From Candidatus Rifleibacteriota bacterium (GTDB taxonomy: Bacteria; Vulcanimicrobiota; Xenobia; Xenobiales; Xenobiaceae), in assembly GCA_900772775.1 (NCBI GenBank), contig CAAGRW010000014.1:1-23498 (forward strand): a stretch of 23,498 nt of DNA. The letters are read 5' to 3'. Both the position numbers and the translations under genes were made by a program. The first letter of the stretch is position 1, and each line of letters opens with the position of its first letter. The notes under the pieces were generated by a model. The model was not told where the DNA came from, searched no databases, and saw only the letters and a program-made list of their open reading frames with translations. Below are positions 1 through 8,759 of the stretch, piece by piece.

Positions 1-1
1 A

Positions 2-568
2 TTTCAAGTTGAACCTCCTCAAAAAGAAAAACTTCCTTTACTTTTAGAAATAATAGCTACAGTTAACGATAAAGTAGATATTTCTCAAGCTTCATGCGCT
101 TTAGAAATGGCTTTAGTATTGGTAAATTCGTTGGCCAAATTATGTAAAAAAGAGAAGAGAGAGCTCCATGTTTTCTTTGAGACGAACCAAGGAGTAGCTG
201 TGTTTTACGAAAATAGCGAACTCTTAAGTTACCCTCTCAGACAATTTTTAGCCGAAGCCAATTTAAATACAACTCCAAAATATAGCCTTTCGCAAAATCC
301 CCAAGAATCGTTCAATTATGCCAAAGAACAATTTATTCAAAAATATGAAAGGGCCTTACTATATAGAATTGCCTTACACCCATATCTTGATCCTGAAATG
401 TATGAAACAAAAGTCAGCATTTTTTGGCTAATGCAACCACCTAATACAGATCCACAAACCTCAGATGATTTTGCTGCCGCAGTGCTTAAATTTGAAAGCA
501 AAGGTATTACAGCTAGGTGTGTAACTATTCAAGACGATCCCAAAGCCATGCTTGAGGAATTGATATGA
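2..568 (+). CDS. DUF58-type protein, C-terminal part (5' end outside window)
   Basis: The reading frame is open from base 2 to the TGA at 566-568, so only the C-terminal ~188 residues of a longer gene are present; the first in-window ATG (107) is internal, not the real start. The piece is an alpha/beta protein end with no membrane segment and no catalytic motif that I can name. The call as a DUF58 protein rests mainly on context: DUF58 genes are commonly found directly before transglutaminase/TgpA genes, often with a MoxR ATPase further upstream, and this gene overlaps the next by ATGA (565-568), implying translational coupling. DUF58 proteins carry a VWA-like fold, and their exact role is unknown. 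The family call is inference; that this is a real partial gene is well supported. Confidence 0.6.
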   Translation, partial: FQVEPPQKEKLPLLLEIIATVNDKVDISQASCALEMALVLVNSLAKLCKKEKRELHVFFETNQGVAVFYENSELLSYPLRQFLAEANLNTTPKYSLSQNPQESFNYAKEQFIQKYERALLYRIALHPYLDPEMYETKVSIFWLMQPPNTDPQTSDDFAAAVLKFESKGITARCVTIQDDPKAMLEELI

Positions 569-3189
569 TCGAAGTTCCAATGAGCCATAAAAATTGGGGG
601 AATTTATATACATCAACAGGCTCAACCCAAAGCACGAAACCTCCTAAAAAGACAGTCAATTCTTTGGAGCGACTCGTCTTGCTGCTATCTGGTCAGTACC
701 ATCATGCAGAAAGTTCTGTACCATTGCGCTCAAGCGTTTTGCTTTGCGAAATTGTTTCCTTATTTAGCACTTTTTCTGCCTTGGAATACCCTGAAAATTG
801 GTATTTTTATTTAATCTTCCTGATTGCAGGTCATCTCTATTCCTATAAATACAGAAATCAGGGTGCTTGCCTGATGAAATGCCTAATCAGCTTATATATG
901 CTCTTTGTGTTAGGCACATTTTTTGTAAATTTAGTAGCATCTCCTTATAGTACCAGCCAATCTTTAGTTATGCTGCTAGCAGGTCTTTTGGTAGGTCACA
1001 GTTTTGACTTGCCCAGACGCAGAGATCTCAACTACTCTATTTTGGTAAGTTTGCTGCTTTTAGGCTTTTCGGCCACCATTTTTAATACCATGACATTTGC
1101 GATCAATTTGATCGCCTATCTAATTTTCTTTTCTCAAGCAGCTCGCTTTTATTGCTTCTCTCAAAATTCTGCGACTATTTTTGTCGCCCATAGCTCAAAT
1201 AACTTAAAAGCTGATTCCAGAAATAATATTTCTCAAAATAAACTGGCTTTGCTGACAGCTATGGCTAGTTCTTTTGCTAAAGGTTTTTTTGGGCAAGCTG
1301 CCTTCTATATACTGACTATTCTATTTATAGCAACTGTTATCTTTATATTAACACCACGCTTTCCCGGTTTGGCAAATTTCAGATTACAAACAAACCTTAG
1401 CTTAAACTTGAATTTTAATAGAGAAAGTGCCAACGGGGAACTAATAGATCCCACATCTCCAGCCAGCTTAAAAAATTTGCTATTTGGAAATAAGCTCGAC
1501 GCCAACAGTGTTAATATTCTCAGCGCTCAAGACAACCTTGGCAATAACGCCCAAACTAGCCAAAATGTCCAAGAGCAATTGGTTATGCAAATCCGCACCA
1601 ACAGCCAAGCCCCTCTCTATTGCCGTGGCTTGGCTTATCGCCACTACGACGGACGCAGTTGGACTATAGATGAAAAAGTTCCCCCCCGCGAAGTTGGCAA
1701 TGCTTCTTTCCTACGTCCCAGCCCACCTATGTTCAGTCGCTCTTTCTATAAGCGAATGTTTGCCCAAGGTTGGCGCCCCCAACGTCCTCAACGCCAAGAC
1801 ATAACTACTCAAATATTCTATATAGAACAAAATATAAATAATGTAATTTTTACGCCTTATTGGACAGTTTTTGCCCAGTACCCGACTGAAACTTTTTTTG
1901 TCGATCGCGATAGTGGTTTGCGCTCTCCCAATATTTTGGAAAAGGGCACGGTCTATACCACTCATTCTCTCCCCTCTCCTCCTCTTATTTCGACTCAACA
2001 AACTAAGCAACAAGTGTATGCTCAGTTCTTGGGCAGCCAAAAGCTCGACTACGAGGAAGAGGCTTGGCAAGAAGCCTTAAATTTTCACGGCGCTCCTCCG
2101 TCAATGGGTGATAGCAACCCTATGTTAAAAGGAGACTTCAATCGCAGAGAAGGCGAAGAATTGTTGGCTTTGCCAGAAAATATCACCGCCCGCACCCAAT
2201 TCTTAACTATGCGTTTAACCGGTCGGTATTCAGATCCGGCCCTTAAGGTGTTAGCTTTGGCTCATTTCTTGCGTTCCAATTGCGATTATATAGATCCAGC
2301 TCCTTCAGTGCCTAAAGGAGTCGAATTAACTGACTATTTTATTTTCACAACTAGACAGGGCAATTGTAGAAATTTTGCCAGTTCTTTGGCTGTTATGTGT
2401 CGCATTATAGGCATTCCTAGCCGCTATATAAGTGGCTGTATGACTGATACTTATAATCCTTTTACCGGCAATTACGAAGTTTATGGTAGCGATTTTCATG
2501 CTTGGACGGAAGTTTTTCTCAATGATCCAGAATCAAAATGGGTAACCGTAGATGCAACTAGTCCCAACAATGTAAGTACCCAAAAAATTGGAGGCGTTTG
2601 GTTCAATTTTAAACCTTTAGCCAACTATTTGTCTTATAAATTAAAATTCACAGACTCATTCAATTTAAAACAGAAGTTACAGAATCCATATTTTTATATT
2701 TTGCTAACCTTTGTACTTCTGATATCTATCTTAGTCGGCTTGTTGCTAAACTACTACCAAGTTATGGTTTTAGCTATAAAAGTTATGTGCAGTAGCGATT
2801 TACCTTTTGGACAAAGGTTTATAGTCGCTATTAGACTATTAATTTTATCAACTAAACTGAAAGCCTGGCAGCAAACTTATAGCAATTCTTCTTATATTGA
2901 GCAACTCTATAATTTTACTAAAATATTGCTTACAGTTCTCAATATATACCAAGCCCCAGGGCAAACTATACGCCAATTTTGTGCCGCTAATGCAGAAACA
3001 AAAATAGGTTCTCTTTTGCAACGTGTAGGCCAATTATACGAAAAAGAACTTTATGCTCGCAACGATTCATCAGATTTGCCTTCTGAAGCAGCTCAACCAA
3101 GCTTACTAAGTTTCTTTAAGCATTTGCCTATTGAAATGCAAAAAGATTTGCTTAATTTGCTCACACTCAACCCGCGCTACTTGCGTTAA
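565..3189 (+). CDS. TgpA-like membrane transglutaminase-domain protein
   Basis: An 874-residue integral membrane protein. The N-terminal ~260 residues hold about seven hydrophobic helices (around 57-73, 78-95, 102-124, 131-147, 156-171, 176-191 and 242-262). A large soluble domain (about 265-705) follows, presumably outside the membrane, then one more helix (about 708-735) and a soluble tail of ~140 residues. The transglutaminase/protease triad is intact: Cys601 in GNCRNFASS, His645 in DFHAWTEVF and Asp663 in WVTVDATS. This layout matches TgpA/DUF3488-DUF4129 proteins, which are linked to envelope functions and peptide-bond or cross-link chemistry at the cell surface; the substrate is unknown. 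The start ATG overlaps the upstream stop; an alternative in-frame ATG lies at 580. No terminator is evident in the 167 bases after the gene. Confidence 0.88.
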   Translation: MIEVPMSHKNWGNLYTSTGSTQSTKPPKKTVNSLERLVLLLSGQYHHAESSVPLRSSVLLCEIVSLFSTFSALEYPENWYFYLIFLIAGHLYSYKYRNQGACLMKCLISLYMLFVLGTFFVNLVASPYSTSQSLVMLLAGLLVGHSFDLPRRRDLNYSILVSLLLLGFSATIFNTMTFAINLIAYLIFFSQAARFYCFSQNSATIFVAHSSNNLKADSRNNISQNKLALLTAMASSFAKGFFGQAAFYILTILFIATVIFILTPRFPGLANFRLQTNLSLNLNFNRESANGELIDPTSPASLKNLLFGNKLDANSVNILSAQDNLGNNAQTSQNVQEQLVMQIRTNSQAPLYCRGLAYRHYDGRSWTIDEKVPPREVGNASFLRPSPPMFSRSFYKRMFAQGWRPQRPQRQDITTQIFYIEQNINNVIFTPYWTVFAQYPTETFFVDRDSGLRSPNILEKGTVYTTHSLPSPPLISTQQTKQQVYAQFLGSQKLDYEEEAWQEALNFHGAPPSMGDSNPMLKGDFNRREGEELLALPENITARTQFLTMRLTGRYSDPALKVLALAHFLRSNCDYIDPAPSVPKGVELTDYFIFTTRQGNCRNFASSLAVMCRIIGIPSRYISGCMTDTYNPFTGNYEVYGSDFHAWTEVFLNDPESKWVTVDATSPNNVSTQKIGGVWFNFKPLANYLSYKLKFTDSFNLKQKLQNPYFYILLTFVLLISILVGLLLNYYQVMVLAIKVMCSSDLPFGQRFIVAIRLLILSTKLKAWQQTYSNSSYIEQLYNFTKILLTVLNIYQAPGQTIRQFCAANAETKIGSLLQRVGQLYEKELYARNDSSDLPSEAAQPSLLSFFKHLPIEMQKDLLNLLTLNPRYLR

Positions 3190-3356
3190 GTCTGAAAATT
3201 CACAAAGCCCCAAAAATTCTTAGAGGCTAAACACTTTGTTCAAGTTGAGCAAATTGAGTCACAGTTACTTTGAAGAAGGAAGTTAAGCAAAATAGAGGAA
3301 ATTTCGGGGGAATATTTTTATCACACCATTACCTGGAAAGGGACATAAATTCACTC

Positions 3357-4832
3357 ATGGCTAAAGGATATTCCCCTAAAAAACTAGGTGCAGCTTTGGC
3401 TTGCGCCGGTCTTTGCTTGGCTATTTCCGGTTTTGTAGCCGGATGCGGCGACGGAGGCAGTACAGGCAGCGCTACTCTCGACTATGGCAAACAAGGTACT
3501 GTCACTTTTGATTTGACCGGCGTTGCTTCGGAGTTGGGTTCGGTTAAATACTCATTCCTTAATGAGAGCGGTTTGCCCATTTTAGTTACCGATAAATTGG
3601 AAATTGGACAAGCTCCTATTGCCGTAGCTAAAGTACCTAAAGAAGCTGTCAAAGTAATAGGTTACTACTTCTCCGGCAACCAAGCTACAGACTTTAGTAT
3701 CAATACTATCGATTGGAATACCGATTCAGGATTAAAGGCCACCGTAGCCTCTACTCCTACCATCGCCGACGAAGATCTCGAATATTACAGAGTCGATCCT
3801 ACCTACTCTCACGTAGATAAAGGCGAATCTACTTACGTAAATTTGACCGCTTCTTATTTACTTCCCGATTCCACTTATGCCAATTTAGATTTGACTCCTT
3901 TGGCCAACGTCAAGCCTATCGGTCATTTGGTCATGCAAGAGAAATCTAGCTTGCTCAACAACCTCTACCAAGGTACAGCTTACGGAACTCAAGAATTCGA
4001 AGTTACTTCCGATTCTTTAGCCAACTACACTACCAACAGAGTTGACGATCATCACGATTATGTCTATGTGTCTGACGCTGTTCTTACCGGTTTGATCTTA
4101 CAAGATGCCACTACCCAAAAGACTAAAAAAGTGACTGTCTTCAATCCCAATGTAGATATGGGCGTAGACAGCACTGTTGTAGATGGAGAAACTTGCGTCG
4201 TCGGTGAAGGTGCATTTGTCGTTTACGGTGTGTATACTTCCCCTACAACTAAGAGCAACGATTTCCAAGTACAAATGCGCGATCGCGAAATTACTTGGGA
4301 AACTCCCAACAGCGAAGCCGTCAACTTCCAGCTTGGCAAAGATAAAGCCACATATACAACTAAAGCTGCAGCCGAGAATATTCCTTTAAGCGCCTATACC
4401 TATGACGAGGACAACCAAAAGGTTTCTGCCTCTATAGCTATGGATATTAAAGATACCGAAGCTAAACTTTATTACGAAGTTGCCAATTTAGTGATCGGCG
4501 AAGAAGATTATGCTGCCAAAAAGTGGCTGCCTATCGGTGATTACAGTATCAACTTCAGCCTCTATGCCGCTTACATGATCGATGGCAAACAGAGCGACGG
4601 CTCCCCCGTTTTCGGCACCACCAAAGCTGGAGAAATTGTTCCCGTCCCCGCCAGCGATAAGCCCTTAGTTGAAGTCGATGAAACTTCCAAAGTTTACAAG
4701 CTCAGCTGCGGTACTCACACCGCTAACGACAAAGGCAGTTTGAGATTCAAAATTGTCGATGCTGAAGATGCAGAGAGAGAAATTATCTCTACAGAAGCTT
4801 ACGACTATACTGTAAAAGCAGTCGCCCCTTAG
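3357..4832 (+). CDS. Unrecognised secreted lipoprotein, 491 aa
   Basis: I place the start at ATG 3357, preceded by a purine-rich GGAAAGGGA about 12 bases upstream; the frame is open further up to a TTG at 3270, but the signal peptide begins at 3357. The N-terminus has a basic stretch (MAKGYSPKK), a hydrophobic core and the lipobox FVAGC, so it should be lipidated on its cysteine and anchored in a membrane. The mature protein is rich in Asp, Thr, Ser, Tyr and Val in short alternating patterns typical of beta-sandwich surface proteins. I see no catalytic motif, repeat or known family. It lies 167 bases after the transglutaminase gene on the same strand and ends before a strong hairpin. It may be a surface or envelope protein acted on by that enzyme, but this is only context. 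The codons look more GC-rich than in the transglutaminase gene. Confidence 0.75.
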   Translation: MAKGYSPKKLGAALACAGLCLAISGFVAGCGDGGSTGSATLDYGKQGTVTFDLTGVASELGSVKYSFLNESGLPILVTDKLEIGQAPIAVAKVPKEAVKVIGYYFSGNQATDFSINTIDWNTDSGLKATVASTPTIADEDLEYYRVDPTYSHVDKGESTYVNLTASYLLPDSTYANLDLTPLANVKPIGHLVMQEKSSLLNNLYQGTAYGTQEFEVTSDSLANYTTNRVDDHHDYVYVSDAVLTGLILQDATTQKTKKVTVFNPNVDMGVDSTVVDGETCVVGEGAFVVYGVYTSPTTKSNDFQVQMRDREITWETPNSEAVNFQLGKDKATYTTKAAAENIPLSAYTYDEDNQKVSASIAMDIKDTEAKLYYEVANLVIGEEDYAAKKWLPIGDYSINFSLYAAYMIDGKQSDGSPVFGTTKAGEIVPVPASDKPLVEVDETSKVYKLSCGTHTANDKGSLRFKIVDAEDAEREIISTEAYDYTVKAVAP

Positions 4833-4858
4833 TTAGATATATAAAGGGATAAATCAAT

Positions 4859-4896
4859 AAAAGAGCGCTTCTCTTTACTGAGAGAAGCGCTCTTTT
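4859..4896. terminator. Bidirectional rho-independent terminator
   Basis: A perfect 16-bp inverted repeat (arms 4859-4874 and 4881-4896) encloses a 6-base loop (TTACTG). The arm ends are AAAA and TTTT, so a U-tract closes the hairpin in both directions. It sits 26 bases after the lipoprotein stop and 40 bases after the DUF5989 stop on the other strand, so it can end both convergent transcripts. Confidence 0.9.
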
Positions 4897-4936
4897 ATTG
4901 TCTATGCAAATATATCGCTACTACTATTTATACAAG

Positions 4937-5107
4937 TTAGAAAAGTGTATAAATGAAAGGAGCAATATGAGTAGCCTGAGCCAAAGAGACTAAGACGGTA
5001 AGAGCCAATAAGCCCAGCAAAAGCGGCACCAGCCACAGGCGCTTACTTGCCATAAATTGGATAAATTCCATAGCTATATTCCAACGGTTTTTAAACTTGC
5101 TGAACAT
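4937..5107 (-). CDS. DUF5989 family small membrane protein
   Basis: A 56-residue protein: a basic and aromatic N-terminus, one membrane helix (about 26-44), and the terminal signature APFIYTLF. DUF5989 proteins are of this size and end this way; they accompany NodU-type carbamoyltransferases, SxtJ-like proteins and SGNH hydrolases in envelope gene clusters. The start at 5107 is chosen because a GAGGAG lies 13 bases upstream, within the end of the preceding gene, whose stop is only 7 bases away; a longer frame reaching 5209 would run inside that gene and is not needed. It is the last gene of the module and is followed by the bidirectional terminator. The biochemical role is unknown. From memory it also resembles the small SxtK product of saxitoxin clusters in size and position. 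Confidence 0.82.
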   Translation of the reverse strand: MFSKFKNRWNIAMEFIQFMASKRLWLVPLLLGLLALTVLVSLAQATHIAPFIYTLF

Positions 5108-5114
5108 ATATGGC

Positions 5115-8100
5115 TCACATCTCCTCGTCGCTATTGTCAGTATTGACATTGGCTGCACTTTCCGGTTCTTCAGCCGGCATACTGTCCGGCAAGATAGTTG
5201 AATCGCCACCTATTGACGAATCGAACATATTAATATCGAAAATGCCTGCTCTATCCAAATATTGGCTCACAACTTCTCCAGTTTGGAAATGACCGAGCTT
5301 ATTAAAGTGCATATCTTTGCTGTAGTACATGCGCGGACGATTGACTAAATAAGGCCATAAATCCAAGACATAAACACCATTGCTCTCAGCCCAATCTAAA
5401 ATAATTTGCCTAGGCTTAGCTCTGTCAAAAAGATTATCTTCCAAGTTGGAACTATCGATCCAATTTTGCCAATCCTGATCGTATACTTCTACAGCCGAAG
5501 GAATAAGCACAATCACGAATGTGCTACCACGTTCGGAGCAAAGATTGCGAATCTTATCCAAAGCTTCGGCAGTACGGGCTACACCTTGACGCATCTCTTT
5601 AGTGTAATTATTTAAACACCAGGCTTGAGCCACATTGGGACGCAATTTAGAGCCGAAACTATAAGCTATAGCACTGACAAATTGATAAAGATGACTGCTA
5701 CGCAATAAAGTTTTGTATAAGGGAACAGTATTGTCTTTGGGAATAGTGACAGATTCTTGCTGTTTTTTCAAACAATCATAGGAGCCCCACAAAGCTTCGG
5801 CTTCAGGAGTAAGAACCAAAGATTTATCTGCCACCGTGAAACTGCGCTGGCCGATCATATTGTCATAGAAATCGTTACCGGTGTAAAAACCGAGCATAAC
5901 AACATCGGCTTTGCGCTGTCCGGGCTTAAGTTTAGCATAAAGATCGGCTTCGGCATCGGTGCCTGCATTGGGCATGCCGTAATTGAGCACTTTGGCTCCG
6001 GTTACGCGTTGAATTTGATTGAGCCAAGTATCTTCTACATTTGACCAACAGCCGAAAGTGAAAGAATCGCCCAAAGCCAAAATAGTTTGCCCGACACCTG
6101 GGCGACGTGAAGCCACAGCGTCGGCAGCAACACCGTCGTCAGCCGCTGATAATTGCTTTACTTGATCGTTGCCGAATTGGTCGACCGGTCGCAAAGCTGG
6201 CAAAGCACGCCAACCTTCATTGTCTATATGTATATCAGCAGAAAATTCTGGCCCTTTGATGCGCTTAGACCAACCGGCCTTCATGCGCACACCGTCCTCA
6301 TTCTTTACGTAGAGGCCGCGCATTTGCATATTGGTATTGCTTACGCATAGCCATACCAAAATTTCTGCGCCTATTAGAGCTAAGGCTAGCAGAGCCACAT
6401 ATTTAATACAATTGCCTATAAATCCAAAATCGTTGGCAAAGCGATCGTTGTCGCTCTTATAAACAATTTTGCGCGAGGCAGCAGCGCGGCCTTGCTCATT
6501 TTGGCTAGGAGCGGCCGTAGGCGTATGCGACCATTTTTCCAATTCGGCTCCCGGAATGGAGCGTTTTTCGGAAATAGCTCGGCGGCTGACCAACATACGG
6601 CCCATAACCAAAGCATCCATATCAGAACGCGTAAAAGTGGAGAGAGCTTCGGCAGGCGTATTCACAATAGGCTCACCGCGCAAATTGAAAGAGGTATTGA
6701 GCACCAAAGGAACGCCTGTGCGTTGATAAAAAGCGTTTATAAGCTCGTAATAATAAGGACTTTCTTGCTTATAAACGGCCTGAATGCGGGAAGTTCCGTC
6801 TACGTGAGTCACAGCGGGAATTATTTCCCTTCTGTCTTGGTAGACGGGCACTACCATGAGCATAAAGCGCAGAGGATCTACTAAATGGGGATTGGGTATA
6901 TCGAAATATTCTCCTATACCCTCGGCCAAGACAGAAGGAGCGAAAGGACGGAACGGCTCGCGGAATTTGATGCGAGCATTAACCAAATCTTTCATATAGG
7001 CGGCTCTGGGATCGGCCAAAATAGAACGAGCGCCCAAAGCACGCGGTCCCCATTCAAAGCGTCCCTTCATCCAGCCGACAACTTGGCCATATTCTAAGCG
7101 TGTAGCCACTTCCTGATAGACAGCATTCATATCGGGCAGCTCTTTAAATTTGCAATTTTGAGAGCGCAAGTAGTCGGCTATAGCATAATCATCATATTCT
7201 TGGCCAAGGTAAGGCGTGAGCAAGCGGTAGCGCTGAGTACCGCCCAAAACATTGTAATACCCCCACAAAGCCGCTCCCAGAGCACCTCCGTCATCGCCTG
7301 CCGCCGGATGAATATAAATACCGGAAAAACCTGATTCACGATAGATACGCGCATTAGCCACAGAGTTGAGAGCTACTCCGCCAGCCAAACACAAATTTTC
7401 GTGGCCATATTTGCGGCGCAAGGCTTGGGCCTGACGCACTAAAATTTCTTCAGTAGCGGCTTGAATCGAAGCAGCTACGTTAGCATAGTGCTGATCTAAA
7501 AGGTTCGCTTCTTCCGGAGAACGAGGCTTGCCAAAAAGCTCGCAGAATTTGTCGCTAAAAGAGCGATAAGCGGAGTGATGGAAATCAAAATATTCCATAT
7601 TGAGAGTAAAGGATCCATCACTCTCTAAATGCACTAACTTTTTAAAAATAGTTTCAAAAAAGACAGGCTTGCCATAAGGAGCCATGCCCATAACCTTATA
7701 TTCGCCTTCATTGACTTGGAAGCCCAAAAAGGCTGTAAAGGCACTATAAAGCAAACCTAATGAATGAGGAAAACGCATTTCGTCATCGAGATGAATTTGC
7801 GTTCCCCAGGCTGAGCCACGCGCACCAGTAGCCCACTCTCCCACTCCATCAACAGTTAAAAGAGCAGCATTGGTAAAGCCAGAGCAATAGTAGGCACTAG
7901 AAGCGTGAGACAAGTGGTGAGGGCAAAAGACTATTTTATCTTTGCTTATACCAAGTTGTTCTTGCAAATGTGCCTTTACCCACAGCTTATCTAAAAGCCA
8001 AACTAGAGACGACTCGCGAAAAGTGACGGCCGACTTGGGCCAAGTGGCCATAGCTGACATCAGCAAGCGATCGAACTTTTGGAACGGCTTTTCAAAAAAA

Positions 8101-8291
8101 ACGACTAAATCTAAATCTTGCGCTTGGCAAAAAGCCGAATCTAAACAAAACTTTATCGCTCGACGTGGAAAAGCGAAGTCGTGTTTAATACGAGAAAAGC
8201 GCTCCTCTTCGGCAGCAGCCACTACCTGACCGTCAACAATTATTGCTGCAGCTGAATCATGATAAAAACAAGAAATACCTAAAACACGCAT
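5115..8291 (-). CDS. Fused carbamoyltransferase - membrane helix - SGNH hydrolase
   Basis: A 1058-residue fusion. Residues 1-570 are a complete NodU/CmcH-type O-carbamoyltransferase: the start MRVLGISCFYHDSAAA, the His motif HHLSHASSAYY (125-135), the ASKHA-fold stretch LAGGVALNSVANARI (302-316), and the C-terminal domain with WGPRALGARSI (414-424) and NTSFNLRGEPIVNTP (532-546). This class transfers a carbamoyl group from carbamoyl phosphate through carbamoyl-AMP to a hydroxyl. After a polar linker (571-628) comes one hydrophobic helix (631-650), then an SGNH/GDSL esterase-like domain (about 660-1020) with GDSF (741-744, Ser743), YTGND (803-807) and DMH (993-995). An acidic tail ends the protein. 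Other genomes usually encode the two enzymes separately. The N-terminal half should be cytoplasmic and the SGNH half extracytoplasmic. The ATG overlaps the upstream stop as TGATG. The acceptor is unknown, probably a surface glycan. Confidence 0.92.
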   Translation of the reverse strand: MRVLGISCFYHDSAAAIIVDGQVVAAAEEERFSRIKHDFAFPRRAIKFCLDSAFCQAQDLDLVVFFEKPFQKFDRLLMSAMATWPKSAVTFRESSLVWLLDKLWVKAHLQEQLGISKDKIVFCPHHLSHASSAYYCSGFTNAALLTVDGVGEWATGARGSAWGTQIHLDDEMRFPHSLGLLYSAFTAFLGFQVNEGEYKVMGMAPYGKPVFFETIFKKLVHLESDGSFTLNMEYFDFHHSAYRSFSDKFCELFGKPRSPEEANLLDQHYANVAASIQAATEEILVRQAQALRRKYGHENLCLAGGVALNSVANARIYRESGFSGIYIHPAAGDDGGALGAALWGYYNVLGGTQRYRLLTPYLGQEYDDYAIADYLRSQNCKFKELPDMNAVYQEVATRLEYGQVVGWMKGRFEWGPRALGARSILADPRAAYMKDLVNARIKFREPFRPFAPSVLAEGIGEYFDIPNPHLVDPLRFMLMVVPVYQDRREIIPAVTHVDGTSRIQAVYKQESPYYYELINAFYQRTGVPLVLNTSFNLRGEPIVNTPAEALSTFTRSDMDALVMGRMLVSRRAISEKRSIPGAELEKWSHTPTAAPSQNEQGRAAASRKIVYKSDNDRFANDFGFIGNCIKYVALLALALIGAEILVWLCVSNTNMQMRGLYVKNEDGVRMKAGWSKRIKGPEFSADIHIDNEGWRALPALRPVDQFGNDQVKQLSAADDGVAADAVASRRPGVGQTILALGDSFTFGCWSNVEDTWLNQIQRVTGAKVLNYGMPNAGTDAEADLYAKLKPGQRKADVVMLGFYTGNDFYDNMIGQRSFTVADKSLVLTPEAEALWGSYDCLKKQQESVTIPKDNTVPLYKTLLRSSHLYQFVSAIAYSFGSKLRPNVAQAWCLNNYTKEMRQGVARTAEALDKIRNLCSERGSTFVIVLIPSAVEVYDQDWQNWIDSSNLEDNLFDRAKPRQIILDWAESNGVYVLDLWPYLVNRPRMYYSKDMHFNKLGHFQTGEVVSQYLDRAGIFDINMFDSSIGGDSTILPDSMPAEEPESAANVNTDNSDEEM

Positions 8292-8575
8292 CAGAATTGA
8301 GCCCTCGCCTCATCGCTAGTATGCACAGGCTGCCATGATCCACTGTGGCTGCCTTTTTTTAGCCTCAGAGGATCGGCGAACAACTTTACACAAATGGCAA
8401 ACGGAGTGACACATATCCAATAAAATACGGTCAATAAAATTCTGGCTAGGAAAGTGGCCGCTCCGGCAGCCAAAGCTTTCCAACGTTCCCAAAGAGACAG
8501 TTTTGGCGGATTTTCTTGTCCCGCTAAATTGTCGGCATGTACATAATCAGGTTGAGTCTGCATAACTAGGAGCAT
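8291..8575 (-). CDS. SxtJ-like small membrane protein
   Basis: A protein of up to 94 residues, with a soluble N-terminus, a Trp-rich turn (LWERWKA), one strong hydrophobic stretch (about 42-66) and a polar tail. The section YWICVTPFAICVKLFADPL resembles the C-terminal part of SxtJ-family membrane proteins, which are usually ~130 residues with more helices, so this copy looks like a short form. It overlaps the carbamoyltransferase fusion by one base (TGATG), so the two should be co-translated. The start is uncertain: ATG 8575 has only GGGG close upstream, while ATG 8563 has that same GGGG about 14 bases away. It is the first gene of the module; I could not fix a promoter in the 184-base gap before it. 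The family call is from similarity in memory plus neighbourhood. Confidence 0.6.
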   Translation of the reverse strand: MLLVMQTQPDYVHADNLAGQENPPKLSLWERWKALAAGAATFLARILLTVFYWICVTPFAICVKLFADPLRLKKGSHSGSWQPVHTSDEARAQF

Positions 8576-8689
8576 TTCCCCACTACCAACTAAACCCTTT
8601 TTTTTTGACCATTCAGCTTATTATGGAGCGATTTTTTGAGTTTTTCTTCCTTATAACGGGACGCAAAAGCCATTGTTATCAAAAATTGT

Positions 8690-8725
8690 AAAAAAAAAGC
8701 ACAACCTCAAAAAAAGGTTGTGCTT
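8690..8725 (-). terminator. Rho-independent terminator after the hydroxylase operon
   Basis: Read on the minus strand, an 11-bp perfect stem (arms 8715-8725 and 8697-8707) with a 7-base loop is followed by a run of eight Ts (complement of 8691-8698). It lies 35 bases beyond the molybdopterin subunit stop and separates that operon from the SxtJ-like gene. The rest of the 8576-8759 gap is AT-rich with no further clear element. Confidence 0.9.
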
Positions 8726-8759
8726 CTTTGTATATAGGCAAATATTACCTAATCAATAA

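Noticed and set aside
1682..1690. Poly-C run in the transglutaminase gene as a phase-variation tract
   Set aside because: It is short, the frame is intact on both sides, and no second copy or alternative frame suggests switching.
4937..5209. 90-residue version of the DUF5989 protein
   Set aside because: The extra N-terminus overlaps the end of the upstream gene in another frame; the 56-residue form from ATG 5107 matches the family length and has a ribosome binding site.
6492..6884. 130-codon plus-strand frame inside the carbamoyltransferase fusion
   Set aside because: It lies antisense over conserved carbamoyltransferase C-terminal motifs and has no supporting start signal.
8576..8689. Promoter for the SxtJ-like gene (TTGATA and TATAAG on the minus strand)
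   Set aside because: The hexamers are 21 bases apart, too far for a confident sigma-70 call.
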